Shown here in pieces: positions 43,145 through 53,303 of a DNA stretch of 64,000 bases; position 1 is the stretch's first letter, and every line of letters starts with the position of its first letter. The stretch is from Promicromonospora sukumoe. GTDB lineage: Bacteria > Actinomycetota > Actinomycetes > Actinomycetales > Cellulomonadaceae. The DNA lies in contig NZ_JACGWV010000001.1 of NCBI RefSeq assembly GCF_014137995.1, positions 2,542,001 through 2,606,000 of the forward strand, in the 5' to 3' direction. Under the pieces are notes generated by a model. It worked only from the letters and a program-made list of their open reading frames with translations. It ran no database searches and was not told the DNA's origin. Made by a program: the position numbers and the translations under genes.

Positions 43145-43302
43145 GTGCTCACCCCTCTCGCAGCGTGGCGGCCCCGAAACCGGGGCACATCCGCCTCAAC
43201 CTGGCCGCGCCGACGGCTTGTTCCCGGGACGGCTGGTCCACACGTCCGGGTTCTGTCAGGGACACTGGACCACAGCAATGTCTGCAACATGAGGAGTCTT
43301 AG

Positions 43303-44232
43303 GTGCCCCAGGGAACTGTCCGATGGTTCGACGCCGACCGAGGGTTCGGTTTCATCGACCTCGGGAACGAGGCGGAGGACCTGTTCGTGCACGCGTCCGA
43401 GATCGTCGGCGACGACGGACCGAAGCAGCTCCGCGAGGGGCAGGCCGTCGAGTTCGAGGTGGGCGAGGGTGATCGTGGCCCGATGGCGCGCCGCGTCGTC
43501 GTCACGGGCGACCGGGCCGCCGACGCGCCCATGGGCGTGCTCGGCACCGTCACCTGGTACGAGCCGGCCAAGGGCTACGGCTTCGTCACGCCCGAGGGCG
43601 GCCGCGCCGAGATCTTCGTGCACAGCTCGGCCATCGTCGGGGGCGGTGTGATCTCGGAGGGGCAGCGCGTGGCGTTCCTCGTCGTCGACGGAGAGAAGGG
43701 GCCGCAAGCGGACCACCTGCTGCCGCTCGGGGCGGCGGCTGCGCCGTCGGCATCCGACGGCGCGGACGGCACGGTGTCCTGGTACGACGACACCAAGGGC
43801 TTCGGGTTCGTCGCCCCCGACGCGGGCGGCGAGGACATCTTCGTCCACGTCAGCGCGCTCGGCCGGGGTCTGACAGAGCTCGCCGAGGGCGCACGCGTGA
43901 CGTTCGACGTCGTCGACGGCGACAAGGGTCCGAACGCCCGCAACGTGCAGCTCGTGCGCGGCTCCGGGAGTGCGCGCCCGGCCACGGACCGCGGCCGGCC
44001 GAGCCGTCCCGCGGCATCCGGCGGACCGGTACGCGGCGGTCAGGGCACCGTCTCGCGTTACGACGCGGACCGCGGTTTCGGCTTCATCACCCCCGACGCC
44101 GGGGGCGAGGACCTGTTCGTGCACGTGTCGGTCGTGCGCGGCGACGAGATCCTGGAGAAGGGTGACCGGGTCCGCTACAAGGTGCGTCAGAGCGACCGCG
44201 GCCCACAGGCCGACGGCGTCGAGCTGCTGTGA
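43303..44232 (+). CDS. Protein with four tandem cold-shock domains
   Basis: 309 residues from a GTG at 43303 preceded by GAGGAG. Four CspA-type OB-fold repeats occur at about 1-68, 79-140, 155-219 and 247-309. Each has both RNA-binding motifs: GFGFI/LFVHA, GYGFV/IFVHS, GFGFV/IFVHV, GFGFI/LFVHV. Aromatic start residues (GTVRWF, GTVTWY, GTVSWY, GTVSRY) are mostly kept. A ~28-residue basic, Pro/Ser-rich linker precedes the last domain. Ordinary bacterial cold-shock proteins are single domains of about 67 residues; a tetrameric fusion could bind long single-stranded RNA or DNA. It lies 158 bases downstream of the divergent small gene 42863. Confidence 0.92.
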   Translation: MPQGTVRWFDADRGFGFIDLGNEAEDLFVHASEIVGDDGPKQLREGQAVEFEVGEGDRGPMARRVVVTGDRAADAPMGVLGTVTWYEPAKGYGFVTPEGGRAEIFVHSSAIVGGGVISEGQRVAFLVVDGEKGPQADHLLPLGAAAAPSASDGADGTVSWYDDTKGFGFVAPDAGGEDIFVHVSALGRGLTELAEGARVTFDVVDGDKGPNARNVQLVRGSGSARPATDRGRPSRPAASGGPVRGGQGTVSRYDADRGFGFITPDAGGEDLFVHVSVVRGDEILEKGDRVRYKVRQSDRGPQADGVELL

Positions 44233-44237
44233 GCCCT

Positions 44238-44317
44238 GAGTGGGAGCAGCGCCGCGCGAACCCGCACGAACGGCTACCGTTCTTGAGATCGACGGTGCGC
44301 GACGCCTGCTCCCACTC
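44238..44317. terminator. Widely spaced inverted repeat after the four-CSD gene
   Basis: GAGTGGGAGCAG (44238-44249) and CTGCTCCCACTC (44306-44317) are perfect 12-base arms separated by 56 bases that contain a further small stem (AACGG/CCGTT). It probably folds in the 3' end of the CSD mRNA or the leader of the next gene. Confidence 0.45.
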
Positions 44318-44343
44318 GTAGGCGCACGACAGGAGGCTGCACG

Positions 44344-44658
44344 ATGACCAGGAACGACCGGTACGAAGCTCTCAGGACTGCCCTCGAACAAGATCCCGAC
44401 CTCGACGTCACCGCCCGCGAAGGTGCTCTCTTCGTCCGCCTGACACGGTTCGCTTTCCTCGAGGGCGACGCGCTCGCCGTCCGCCTGCCCGAGGGCCGCG
44501 CCGACGATCTCATCGAGCGCGGCATCGCGGAGCTTCTCCGGCAGGACCCCGAGCTCAAGGCCCGCTGGGTGACGATCGCCGACACCGAGGACTGGTCCGA
44601 GCTGGCCGCGGAGGCCCACGAGCTAGCCAGCGGCCACGCGCCCGGCAACAGGTCGTGA
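44344..44658 (+). CDS. Small protein of unknown function
   Basis: 104 residues beginning MTRNDRYEALRTALEQDPDL. Two strands (LFVRLTRFAFLEGDALAVRL) are followed by helices (DDLIERGIAELLRQDPELKA, WSELAAEAHELA). The pattern recalls small TfoX/YjbR-like folds, but the match is weak. GACAGGAGG precedes the ATG. It ends 19 bases before the kinase-like gene and may be co-transcribed. Confidence 0.7.
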   Translation: MTRNDRYEALRTALEQDPDLDVTAREGALFVRLTRFAFLEGDALAVRLPEGRADDLIERGIAELLRQDPELKARWVTIADTEDWSELAAEAHELASGHAPGNRS

Positions 44659-44677
44659 CGCCTCGGCCTGACCTCTG

Positions 44678-45625
44678 ATGGCCGACGGCGACTGGCGCGA
44701 GAACGAGTTCTTCCGACGTCGGCCCTCCGCCGAGACCCTGGAGTGGGCGGCCGCCGCCCTGGGTCGAGGTAGCCGCGTCGTCGGCCACCGCCGGCTGACC
44801 GGCGGCGTCAACTCCGCCGTCCACCGCCTGACGGTCGAGCGACACGGCACGCGGACCCCCGTGGTGCTGCGGCAGTACCCGGCGAGAAGCATCGCGCTGC
44901 GGACCGCCCTGGAGCAGGAGATCGCCAACCTCGGGGTGGTGGCAGGCAGCGGGCTTCCGGTCCCGGCGATCCTGGCCGCCGACGTCGACGGCGCCGCCAC
45001 CCGCGGAGCGCCGTCGTTGCTGATGACACGGCTGCCCGGCCACGTTTATCTCGACCCGGCGGAGCGCCGGCCGTGGATCGAGAGGATCGCCGAGTTCGCT
45101 GCCCGGCTCCATTCCGTCGACCTCCCGGCCCCGACCTTCCGGGCCTGGGAAGACTCATGGATCACGCCTCTCGGCGAGTTCCGGGTTCCGACCGGCGCGC
45201 AGGACCCTGCGGTCTGGAAGGCCGCCTTCGCCGCCATGGAGTCACCACCGCCTGATGACGACGCCGTCTTCCTGCACTGCGACTACCTGCCCGTCAACCT
45301 GCTGTGGTCGCGCAGGCAGATCACCGGGCTCACCGACTGGAACAGCATCCACCGGGGGTCTCGCGCCATCGACGTCGGGCAGTGCCGGCGGTACCTGGCC
45401 GCCCTCTGCTCACCCGACTGGGCGGAGGAGCTCCGCACTCTCTACGAGTCGGTCGCGGGCGTCCCGCTCCACCCGTGGTGGGACCTGTACAGCCTCCTGC
45501 ACCACGACGACGACGGACCGCGGTCGATCTCCCGCCAGGTCGCGGGCCGCCGCCCGGTCGACGTGTCGGGCATGACGGCTCGCGTCGAGGTCGCCGTCGG
45601 ACAAGCACTACGGCGCCTCGGCTGA
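44678..45625 (+). CDS. Aminoglycoside phosphotransferase-family (APH/choline-kinase fold) protein
   Basis: 315 residues. The N-lobe has LTGGVNSAVHRLTVERHG and VVLRQYPARS. The catalytic Brenner motif is FLHCDYLPVNLLW (H-x-D-x4-N), and the metal-binding Asp is in ITGLTDWNSI. These proteins phosphorylate small alcohols such as aminoglycosides, choline, homoserine or sugars. Its presence alone does not show antibiotic resistance. It is only 19 bases after gene 44344, with no clear Shine-Dalgarno site. Confidence 0.85.
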   Translation: MADGDWRENEFFRRRPSAETLEWAAAALGRGSRVVGHRRLTGGVNSAVHRLTVERHGTRTPVVLRQYPARSIALRTALEQEIANLGVVAGSGLPVPAILAADVDGAATRGAPSLLMTRLPGHVYLDPAERRPWIERIAEFAARLHSVDLPAPTFRAWEDSWITPLGEFRVPTGAQDPAVWKAAFAAMESPPPDDDAVFLHCDYLPVNLLWSRRQITGLTDWNSIHRGSRAIDVGQCRRYLAALCSPDWAEELRTLYESVAGVPLHPWWDLYSLLHHDDDGPRSISRQVAGRRPVDVSGMTARVEVAVGQALRRLG

Positions 45626-45667
45626 CCGCGACGCCCGGTCGCGGCCGGCCGACGCCGCGCCACTCAG

Positions 45668-46033
45668 CTAGGCAGGCTCAGTGACCGGCGCGAGCGTGGC
45701 AGCCAGCACCTGCCACCCGTCGTCCGCACGCACCCAGAGGCGCGTGTAGACCAGCCGCGCGGAGACCGCGGTGCCGCCCTGGACCGCCTCCACGGCGGCG
45801 ACCAGCCGTGTCACCCCGCTGGACGCGTCCTCCTGGACGTCCAGCGACTCCTCCTCCAGGCGGGTGATCCGCAGCAGACCCGAGCGGTAGCTCTCCAGGT
45901 CGTCCTCCTTGGAGAAGACGGACCCGTCCGGGCCGGTGCCGACGCACCGAGGGTGCAGCAACGCGTCCAGGGCGTCGACGTCGCCGGCACGCTGGGCGGC
46001 TTGCAATGCATGCTCCGCGGCAAGAAGGCTCAT
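45668..46033 (-). CDS. SnoaL/DUF4440-like NTF2-fold protein
   Basis: 121 residues. EHALQAAQRAGDVDALDALL, VFSKEDDLESYRSGLLRITR and WVRADDGWQVLAATLAPV follow the pattern of DUF4440/SnoaL-like proteins, which have a cone-shaped NTF2 fold and often bind small ligands or act as steroid isomerase-like enzymes. There are no neighbours in an operon with it. Specific role unknown. Confidence 0.82.
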   Translation of the reverse strand: MSLLAAEHALQAAQRAGDVDALDALLHPRCVGTGPDGSVFSKEDDLESYRSGLLRITRLEEESLDVQEDASSGVTRLVAAVEAVQGGTAVSARLVYTRLWVRADDGWQVLAATLAPVTEPA

Positions 46034-46092
46034 CGCCCGAGTTTATGCACCCGGACCTGCCCCCAGGGGCCGCGGCAGCTCCCCGCCGTGGT

Positions 46093-46098
46093 TAGGCT
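46093..46098 (+). promoter_or_regulatory. -10 box of AraC gene, leaderless transcript
   Basis: TAGGCT ends six bases before the ATG at 46105, so the start codon would be at the transcript 5' end. The -35 is weak. Confidence 0.5.
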
Positions 46099-46104
46099 CT
46101 GAGA

Positions 46105-47049
46105 ATGCTCGACCCCGCCGGACGTATGGACGAAACCACGATGCGGCACCCGCACGACGGATCGGCGCCGGAGCTCGGCGAGGGCTTCCCCGGGCAGCGC
46201 ATGCGAGTGCTGCCCCAGCCCCTGGTGGCCCACGCGCGGACCCAGCCGGCGACCTCGCAGCTGCTCGTGACCGACGCCGGGTTCTTCCCCCGTGCCGCAC
46301 GGCACAGCACGACCAGGCCGCAGGGCGCGCCCCAGGACATCGTGATGATCTGCGGTGCGGGCTCGGGCACCTGCTCGATGCTGTCCGGGGTCCACCAGGA
46401 GGTCCACCAGGTCGAGGCCGGCGACGCCCTGATCATCCCCGCCGGAACTCCTCACCGCTACCGGGCCGACCAGTCGGACCCCTGGACGATCTGGTGGTTG
46501 CACGTGACCGGTCCCGCCACGAGCGGGCTGTTCGAGGCGATGGACGCGACCCCGCGTCAGCCGGTGGTCCGGCTTCGCGACCCGTCGCGCGTCGTCGCCC
46601 TCGTCGACACGGTCCTGCGCCGCATGGAGCGCGACGAGACGGCGTCGAGCCTGGTCGCCGCGGCGGGGGCCGCCTGGCACACCCTGGCGCTGATCGCGGC
46701 CGACCGGAGCATGAGCACCCCGGACCGGGCGGCGCCGATCGAGACCACGCTGGAGTTTCTGCGCGCCAACATCGCGGAGCGCGTCTCCGTCCCCGAGCTG
46801 GCGACCATGGCCGGCCTGAGCCAGTCCCACTACGCGGCGCTGTTCCGCAGGGCCACCGGGTTCGGCGTCCTGGAGTACCAGACCCGCCTGCGCATGGCAT
46901 CGGCGCGCGAGCTGCTGGACACCACCGACCGGACGGTCGGCTCGATCGCGCGGCAGGTGGGGTTCGCGGACCCGCTCTACTTCTCCCGCCAGTTCCGGAA
47001 GATCCACTCCCTCAGCCCCAGCGAGTACCGGGCGCGCAAGGGCCGCTGA
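46105..47049 (+). CDS. AraC-family regulator with cupin sensor domain
   Basis: 314 residues. The N-terminal cupin half has VHQVEAGDALIIPAGTPHRY, typical of arabinose-binding-type sensors. The C-terminal HTHs read ERVSVPELATMAGLSQSHYA and VGSIARQVGFADPLYFSRQF then RKIHSLSPSEYRARKG. It lies 140 bases upstream of the GH2 gene on the same strand and probably activates it in response to the sugar released. The mRNA looks leaderless. Confidence 0.9.
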   Translation: MLDPAGRMDETTMRHPHDGSAPELGEGFPGQRMRVLPQPLVAHARTQPATSQLLVTDAGFFPRAARHSTTRPQGAPQDIVMICGAGSGTCSMLSGVHQEVHQVEAGDALIIPAGTPHRYRADQSDPWTIWWLHVTGPATSGLFEAMDATPRQPVVRLRDPSRVVALVDTVLRRMERDETASSLVAAAGAAWHTLALIAADRSMSTPDRAAPIETTLEFLRANIAERVSVPELATMAGLSQSHYAALFRRATGFGVLEYQTRLRMASARELLDTTDRTVGSIARQVGFADPLYFSRQFRKIHSLSPSEYRARKGR

Positions 47050-47189
47050 CCCGGCCGGGCAGACCACAGGACTGTCCATGTAGTGCAGAGCATCGTCCCT
47101 TCAGGTCCCCCGGGGGCGCTCCTAGGGTCGAGGCAGGCTCACCGTCGCGCCGCCACAGGCTGCGCGCACTCCTGGAAGGGACCCTGCCC

Positions 47190-50072
47190 ATGCTCCTCGA
47201 TCCCCACGCTCCCGAGGCAGAGACGCCTCATGACGCGCACCCGTCCCTCGACCTGTCCGGCCGGTGGCACTGCGCCCTCGACCCGGAGGGCGCGGGCGAG
47301 CTCGACCAGTGGTTCCGCCACGGCCTGCCCGGCCAGCCGGGCCGGCCCGGCCAGCCCTCCGAGCTCACCCTCCCGGGCTCGGTCCAGCACCAGGGCCTCG
47401 GCGACGAGGTGAGCGTGGACACCCCGTGGACCGGCAGCATCGTGGACCGCTCGTACTTCACCGAGGACCGGTACGCGCCCTACCGCGAGCCGGGCAACGT
47501 GTCAGTCCCGTTCTGGCTGCAGCCCCGCGTCTACTACCGCGGCGCCGCCTGGTTCCAGCGGGAGGTCGAGATCCCGGACGGCTGGCAGGAGCGCGACGTC
47601 GTCCTGCACCTGGAACGCGTCCACTGGGAGTCCACTGTCTGGCTCGACGACCGTCTGGTCGGCAGCGAGCGCAGCCTGACCACGGCCCACCGCTTCGACC
47701 TCGGCCGCCTCTCCCCCGGCCGGTACCGGCTCACGATCCGGGTGGACAACCGGACCGTCGTCGATGTGGGCCCGAACGCGCACAGCATCTCCGACCACAC
47801 GCAGGGCAACTGGAACGGCGTCATCGGCGCCCTGTCCCTGACGGCGACGCCGCGGGTGCGGATCAGCCGGGTCCGCGTCCTGCCCGACGTCGCCGCCCGG
47901 TCCGCGCGGGTCCGGGTCGACATCGCGGCCGGCGGCGCCGGCGCGGGGAAGGGCAGCGTGCGGGTCTCGGCGCGCCGGTTCAACGTGCCCGGCGAGCACG
48001 AGGCCGGGCCGGTGAGCGTCGGCTTCGAGGCCGAGTACAGCCGCGACCTGGGCGAGCGTGGTCTGACGGCGGGCGGCGCGCACGTGGACGTGGACCTGCC
48101 GCTCGGCGACGACGCCCTGACGTGGGACGAGTTCCAGCCGGCCCTCTACGACCTGACGGTCGAGCTGGTCACCGAGGTGGACGGACGCGAGCACCGCGAC
48201 ACCGCCGGTACCGTCTTCGGCCTCCGGGAGATGGGCGTCGAGGGCACCCAGGTGACGATCAACGGTCGTCGCACGTTCGTCCGCGGCACCCTGGAGTCCT
48301 GCGTGTTCCCGCTGACGGGCTACCCGCCGACCGACGTCGATGCGTGGCGCCGCATCATCGCCGTGTGCCGGGCGCACGGCCTGAACCTGCTGCGGTTCCA
48401 CTCCTGGTGCCCGCCGGAGGCCGCCTTCGTCGCGGCGGACGAGGCCGGCTTCTACTTCCAGGTCGAGGGCCCGGTCTGGGCCAACCAGGGCGCGGCGCTC
48501 GGCGAGGGGCGCCCGGTGGACGCGTACCTGTTCGACGAGACCCGCCGCATCCTGGACGCCTACGGCAACCACCCCTCGTTCGTCATGATGGCGCACGGCA
48601 ACGAGCCGGGCGGCCGGGACGCGGAGTTCCTCGCCTCGTGGGTCACCGCCTGGCGCACCTACGACCCGCGCCGGCTGTACACCAGCGGGGCGGGCTGGCC
48701 CGCGATCACCGAGAACGACTTCGACAACATCCCCGACCCGCGAGCGCACCGCTGGGGCGAGGGCCTGGAGTCGCGGCTCAACGGCCGGCCGCCGGAGACG
48801 CGGTCCGACTACCGGGAGTGGGTGGAGTCCCGGCCGCGCCCGATCGTCAGCCACGAGATCGGTCAGTGGTGCGCCTACCCCGACCTCGACGAGGTGTCGC
48901 GGTACACGGGGCTGCTGCAGCCCAGGAACTTCGGCATCTTCGCCGACTTCCTGGAGCAGGGCGGCATGTCCGACCAGGCCGGGGCGTTCCTCCAGGCCTC
49001 GGGCCGGCTGCAGCTCCTCTGCTACAAGGAGGACATCGAGGCGGCGCTGCGCACCGAGGGCTTCGGTGGCTTCCACCTGCTGGGGCTCACCGACTTCCCG
49101 GGTCAGGGGACGGCGCTCGTGGGCGTGCTCAACCCCTTCTGGGAGTCGAAGGGCTATTCCACGGCCGAGGAGTTCGCCCGGTTCTGCGGCCCCACCGTCC
49201 CGCTGGCGCGGCTGCCGCGACGCGTGTGGACCGCCGACCAGGAGATCGAGTTCGACGTGCAGGTGGCCCACTTCGGCGCGGCGCCGCTCGACGCGGACGT
49301 GACCTGGAGCCTGCGCGACCAGAACGGCGCCGAGCTCGGGAGCGGCCCGGTCGCCCAGGGCGTGACGATCGCCGTCGGCAACGGCACACGCCTCGGGCCG
49401 GTCGTCGTGCCCGCCGGCCTGACGGCCGGCCCCGCGCAGGTCACCCTGGCGGTCACGGTGCACGACGCCGCGGGCGCCCGGTACGAGAACGACTGGGACC
49501 TGTGGGTCTACCCGGCCGCCGCGAGCGTGGACGTCCCGGCGTCGGTGGTCGTCACCAGCGACGTCGAGGAAGCCGCGGAGCGGGCCGCCGGCGGAGCCAC
49601 GGTCCTGCTGGAGCTCGGGGCGGACAGCATCGGGAACGACGTCGCGCTCGGGTTCACGCCCGCCTTCTGGAACACCGCCTGGACCAAGGGCCAGGCGCCG
49701 CACACCCTCGGCGTCCTGCACGACCCGCAGCACCCCGCCTTCCGCCACTTCCCCACGGGTGGCACCACCGACTGGCAGTGGTGGGAGGTGCTGCACGGCG
49801 CGAAGGCGATGCTGCTCGACGAGCTCCCTGCCGGGCTCCGGCCCGTCGCCCAGCCGATCGACACGTGGTTCGAGGCCAGGCGGCTGGGTGTCCTGCTGGA
49901 GGCGAAGGTCGGGAGCGGGCGGGTCATGGTCAGCTCGCTCAACCTGGACCCCGCCGGAGACCGCGCCGCGGCACGCCAGTTCCGGCACAGCCTGCTGAGC
50001 TACCTGGCCGGCGACGACTTCGCGCCCGAGGAGTCCCTGGAGCCGGACGCCCTGCGCAGCCTGCTGCGGTGA
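47190..50072 (+). CDS. GH2-type glycoside hydrolase
   Basis: 960 residues from ATG 47190; GGAAGGG lies upstream. The N-terminal jelly-roll has YYRGAAWFQREVEIPDGWQE and LERVHWESTVWLDDRLVGSE, the sugar-binding domain signature of GH2. The TIM-barrel has an acid/base-type Glu in MMAHGNEPGG (Glu472) and a nucleophile-type Glu in IVSHEIGQWC (Glu556). C-terminal beta domains follow. There is no signal peptide. The substrate class (beta-galactoside, mannoside, glucuronide or another) is not predictable. The long region after the barrel (about 640-960) is not clearly assignable. Adjacent AraC likely regulates it. Confidence 0.87.
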   Translation: MLLDPHAPEAETPHDAHPSLDLSGRWHCALDPEGAGELDQWFRHGLPGQPGRPGQPSELTLPGSVQHQGLGDEVSVDTPWTGSIVDRSYFTEDRYAPYREPGNVSVPFWLQPRVYYRGAAWFQREVEIPDGWQERDVVLHLERVHWESTVWLDDRLVGSERSLTTAHRFDLGRLSPGRYRLTIRVDNRTVVDVGPNAHSISDHTQGNWNGVIGALSLTATPRVRISRVRVLPDVAARSARVRVDIAAGGAGAGKGSVRVSARRFNVPGEHEAGPVSVGFEAEYSRDLGERGLTAGGAHVDVDLPLGDDALTWDEFQPALYDLTVELVTEVDGREHRDTAGTVFGLREMGVEGTQVTINGRRTFVRGTLESCVFPLTGYPPTDVDAWRRIIAVCRAHGLNLLRFHSWCPPEAAFVAADEAGFYFQVEGPVWANQGAALGEGRPVDAYLFDETRRILDAYGNHPSFVMMAHGNEPGGRDAEFLASWVTAWRTYDPRRLYTSGAGWPAITENDFDNIPDPRAHRWGEGLESRLNGRPPETRSDYREWVESRPRPIVSHEIGQWCAYPDLDEVSRYTGLLQPRNFGIFADFLEQGGMSDQAGAFLQASGRLQLLCYKEDIEAALRTEGFGGFHLLGLTDFPGQGTALVGVLNPFWESKGYSTAEEFARFCGPTVPLARLPRRVWTADQEIEFDVQVAHFGAAPLDADVTWSLRDQNGAELGSGPVAQGVTIAVGNGTRLGPVVVPAGLTAGPAQVTLAVTVHDAAGARYENDWDLWVYPAAASVDVPASVVVTSDVEEAAERAAGGATVLLELGADSIGNDVALGFTPAFWNTAWTKGQAPHTLGVLHDPQHPAFRHFPTGGTTDWQWWEVLHGAKAMLLDELPAGLRPVAQPIDTWFEARRLGVLLEAKVGSGRVMVSSLNLDPAGDRAAARQFRHSLLSYLAGDDFAPEESLEPDALRSLLR

Positions 50073-50078
50073 GGCAAG

Positions 50079-50107
50079 GAGGTGCGCGCCGTGAGGGCGC
50101 GCACCTC
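50079..50107. terminator. Bidirectional terminator between GH2 and cupin genes
   Basis: GAGGTGCGCGCC and GGCGCGCACCTC form a perfect 12-base stem with a 5-base loop in the gap between the convergent genes. Confidence 0.75.
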
Positions 50108-50543
50108 ACGCCTTCTGTCCGTGCCGCTTCGACAGCTCTCCGTACACCTCGTCGGTCACCGGTTCCAGCCATTCGTTGCGCACGTCCGGGCCAGGCGTGA
50201 TGAGGGCGACGTGGGAGAACCACGAGTCGGCCTTCGCCCCGTGCCAGTGCTTCGTGCCCGCCGGGACACGGATCACCGATCCGGGCTCCAGGCTCACGGG
50301 CTCCTCGTTCTCGGCCTGGTACCAGCCGCTGCCGGCCGTGCACAGCAGGATCTGGTCGCCTCCCCCGTCGCCGCCGTGGTGGACGTGCCAGTTGTTGCGG
50401 CAACCCGGCTCGAAGGAGACGTTGCTGACCGGGACGCTCCCGCCCGCCAGCGGGGCCAGATAGCTCTGTCCGATGAAGTACTGCGCGTAGGCGTCGTTCT
50501 TCTCGCCGAGCGGGAAGATCTGGTCGAAGTGGCCGTCGGGCAT
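50106..50543 (-). CDS. Cupin-domain protein
   Basis: 145 residues. RNNWHVHHGGDGGGDQILLC (His-x-His metal ligands) and LEPGSVIRVPAGTKHWHGAK (second cupin motif) define a single-domain cupin. The family is often encoded beside carboxymuconolactone-decarboxylase-like proteins, as here (52570). It starts 18 bases after the aldo/keto reductase and is the last gene of the XRE-AKR-cupin operon. Confidence 0.87.
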   Translation of the reverse strand: MPDGHFDQIFPLGEKNDAYAQYFIGQSYLAPLAGGSVPVSNVSFEPGCRNNWHVHHGGDGGGDQILLCTAGSGWYQAENEEPVSLEPGSVIRVPAGTKHWHGAKADSWFSHVALITPGPDVRNEWLEPVTDEVYGELSKRHGQKA

Positions 50544-50561
50544 GGTGTTCTTCCTCTGTTC

Positions 50562-52438
<1,877 letters not shown>

Positions 52439-52569
52439 GCATCCAACGTACGGCGGGAAGCCGGCGCGAGGGATTCCCTGCCAGTACCCCCTTCGACGGA
52501 GACTCCCGCGAGCGCCGGACCCGCGCTGGAATTGCTTGACCAGAGAACGACGAGCGAGGGGAAACGACC

Positions 52570-52920
52570 TTGACTGAGAGCAGCACCGGCTGGACCGGGG
52601 GCCAGAACGCCTTCGGTGACTTCGCCCCCGGAATGGTCCACTACACCGACAGGGTCCTGTTCGACGAGGTCTGGGAGCGCGAAGGCCTCTCCAAGCGGGA
52701 CCGCAGCCTCGTGACGGTGGCGGCACTGACCGCGCTGGGCAAGACCGACCAGCTCGCGTTCCACCTCGGCTATGCCCGCCAGAACGGCGTCACCGACGAC
52801 GAGCTGAAGGAAGCCCTCCTGCAGCTCGCCTTCTACGCCGGATGGCCCAACGGCATGGGCGCGATGAACGTGCTGAAGAGCATCGTCGACAGGGAGGCCT
52901 CGGACCGCTCGGATCAGTGA
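52570..52920 (+). CDS. Carboxymuconolactone-decarboxylase-like (CMD) protein
   Basis: 116 residues from TTG 52570, preceded by GCGAGGGG. FDEVWEREGLSKRDRSLVTV, AALTALGKTDQLAFHLGYAR and ALLQLAFYAGWPNGMGAMNV are the AhpD/CMD fold pattern. The usual Cys-x-x-Cys of AhpD is absent, so a peroxidase role is unlikely. It is divergent from the MmyB-AKR-cupin operon and is probably part of the same response. Confidence 0.9.
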   Translation: MTESSTGWTGGQNAFGDFAPGMVHYTDRVLFDEVWEREGLSKRDRSLVTVAALTALGKTDQLAFHLGYARQNGVTDDELKEALLQLAFYAGWPNGMGAMNVLKSIVDREASDRSDQ

Positions 52921-53047
52921 CCTGGTCCCGGCAGGGCGGTGACATCCGTGCCGGGCCTCCGGCCCCCGAGGATCACGAAACGGTTACACCGCTGCCGGCC
53001 GCTTGGACAGGCGGCTGGCAGCGAGCTACATTCATAATCACAAAACA

Positions 53048-53063
53048 GACTGACCAGTCAGTC
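53048..53063. promoter_or_regulatory. TetR-type operator
   Basis: GACTGAC-CA-GTCAGTC is a perfect inverted repeat with 7-base arms, ten bases after the -10-like CATAAT. It resembles the common TetR-family GACTGACC-type box. The TetR gene at 57505, last in the operon, is the likely ligand-controlled repressor. Confidence 0.75.
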
Positions 53064-53112
53064 GGTATTGGGCGGTGCTGCACCCGGCAGCACGCGCCCG
53101 GCCGGGTGGAAG

Positions 53113-53130
53113 GACCACGGCGTAGTGGTC
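53113..53130. repeat. Repeated hairpin GACCAC-N6-GTGGTC, copy 1
   Basis: GACCAC-GGCGTA-GTGGTC is a perfect 6-base stem. The flanks (GG before, ACCCTCGCC after) are repeated with changes around copy 2, so the two units look like direct repeats. Confidence 0.6.
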
Positions 53131-53229
53131 ACCCTCGCCCGGCGGAACCGTCACCGCACCCATCGACCCCATGCCGTGAGCCTCCCGGCCAAGCGGTGAC
53201 CGACCGCAGATCCCCCACCCCTGCCGACG

Positions 53230-53247
53230 GACCACGCCGCAGTGGTC
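53230..53247. repeat. Repeated hairpin GACCAC-N6-GTGGTC, copy 2
   Basis: GACCAC-GCCGCA-GTGGTC starts 117 bases after the first copy starts and 74 bases before the esterase ATG at 53304. Either RNA hairpin or a second operator pair. Confidence 0.6.
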
Positions 53248-53303
53248 ACTCTTGCCTGCCTGCTGACACGACACCGCAGGCCACCCAGCTCAAGGAGGAG
53301 CCC

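Larger units (their letters stand above)
52921..53303 (+). promoter_or_regulatory. Long palindrome-rich leader of the esterase/ABC operon
   Basis: No gene is supported in these 383 bases. It contains a -10-like CATAAT (53033-53038), a TetR-type palindrome (53048-53063) and two copies of GACCAC-N6-GTGGTC (53113-53130 and 53230-53247) with similar flanks. Confidence 0.55.

Noticed and set aside
44678..45625. Aminoglycoside resistance gene
   Set aside because: The fold is shared by many small-molecule kinases, and nothing in the sequence or neighbourhood points to antibiotics.
45909..50072. A 1387-codon frame starting far upstream of the GH2 gene
   Set aside because: The first ~430 codons lie out of frame over the AraC gene and have low-complexity composition. 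The GH2 protein starts at 47190 behind GGAAGGG.
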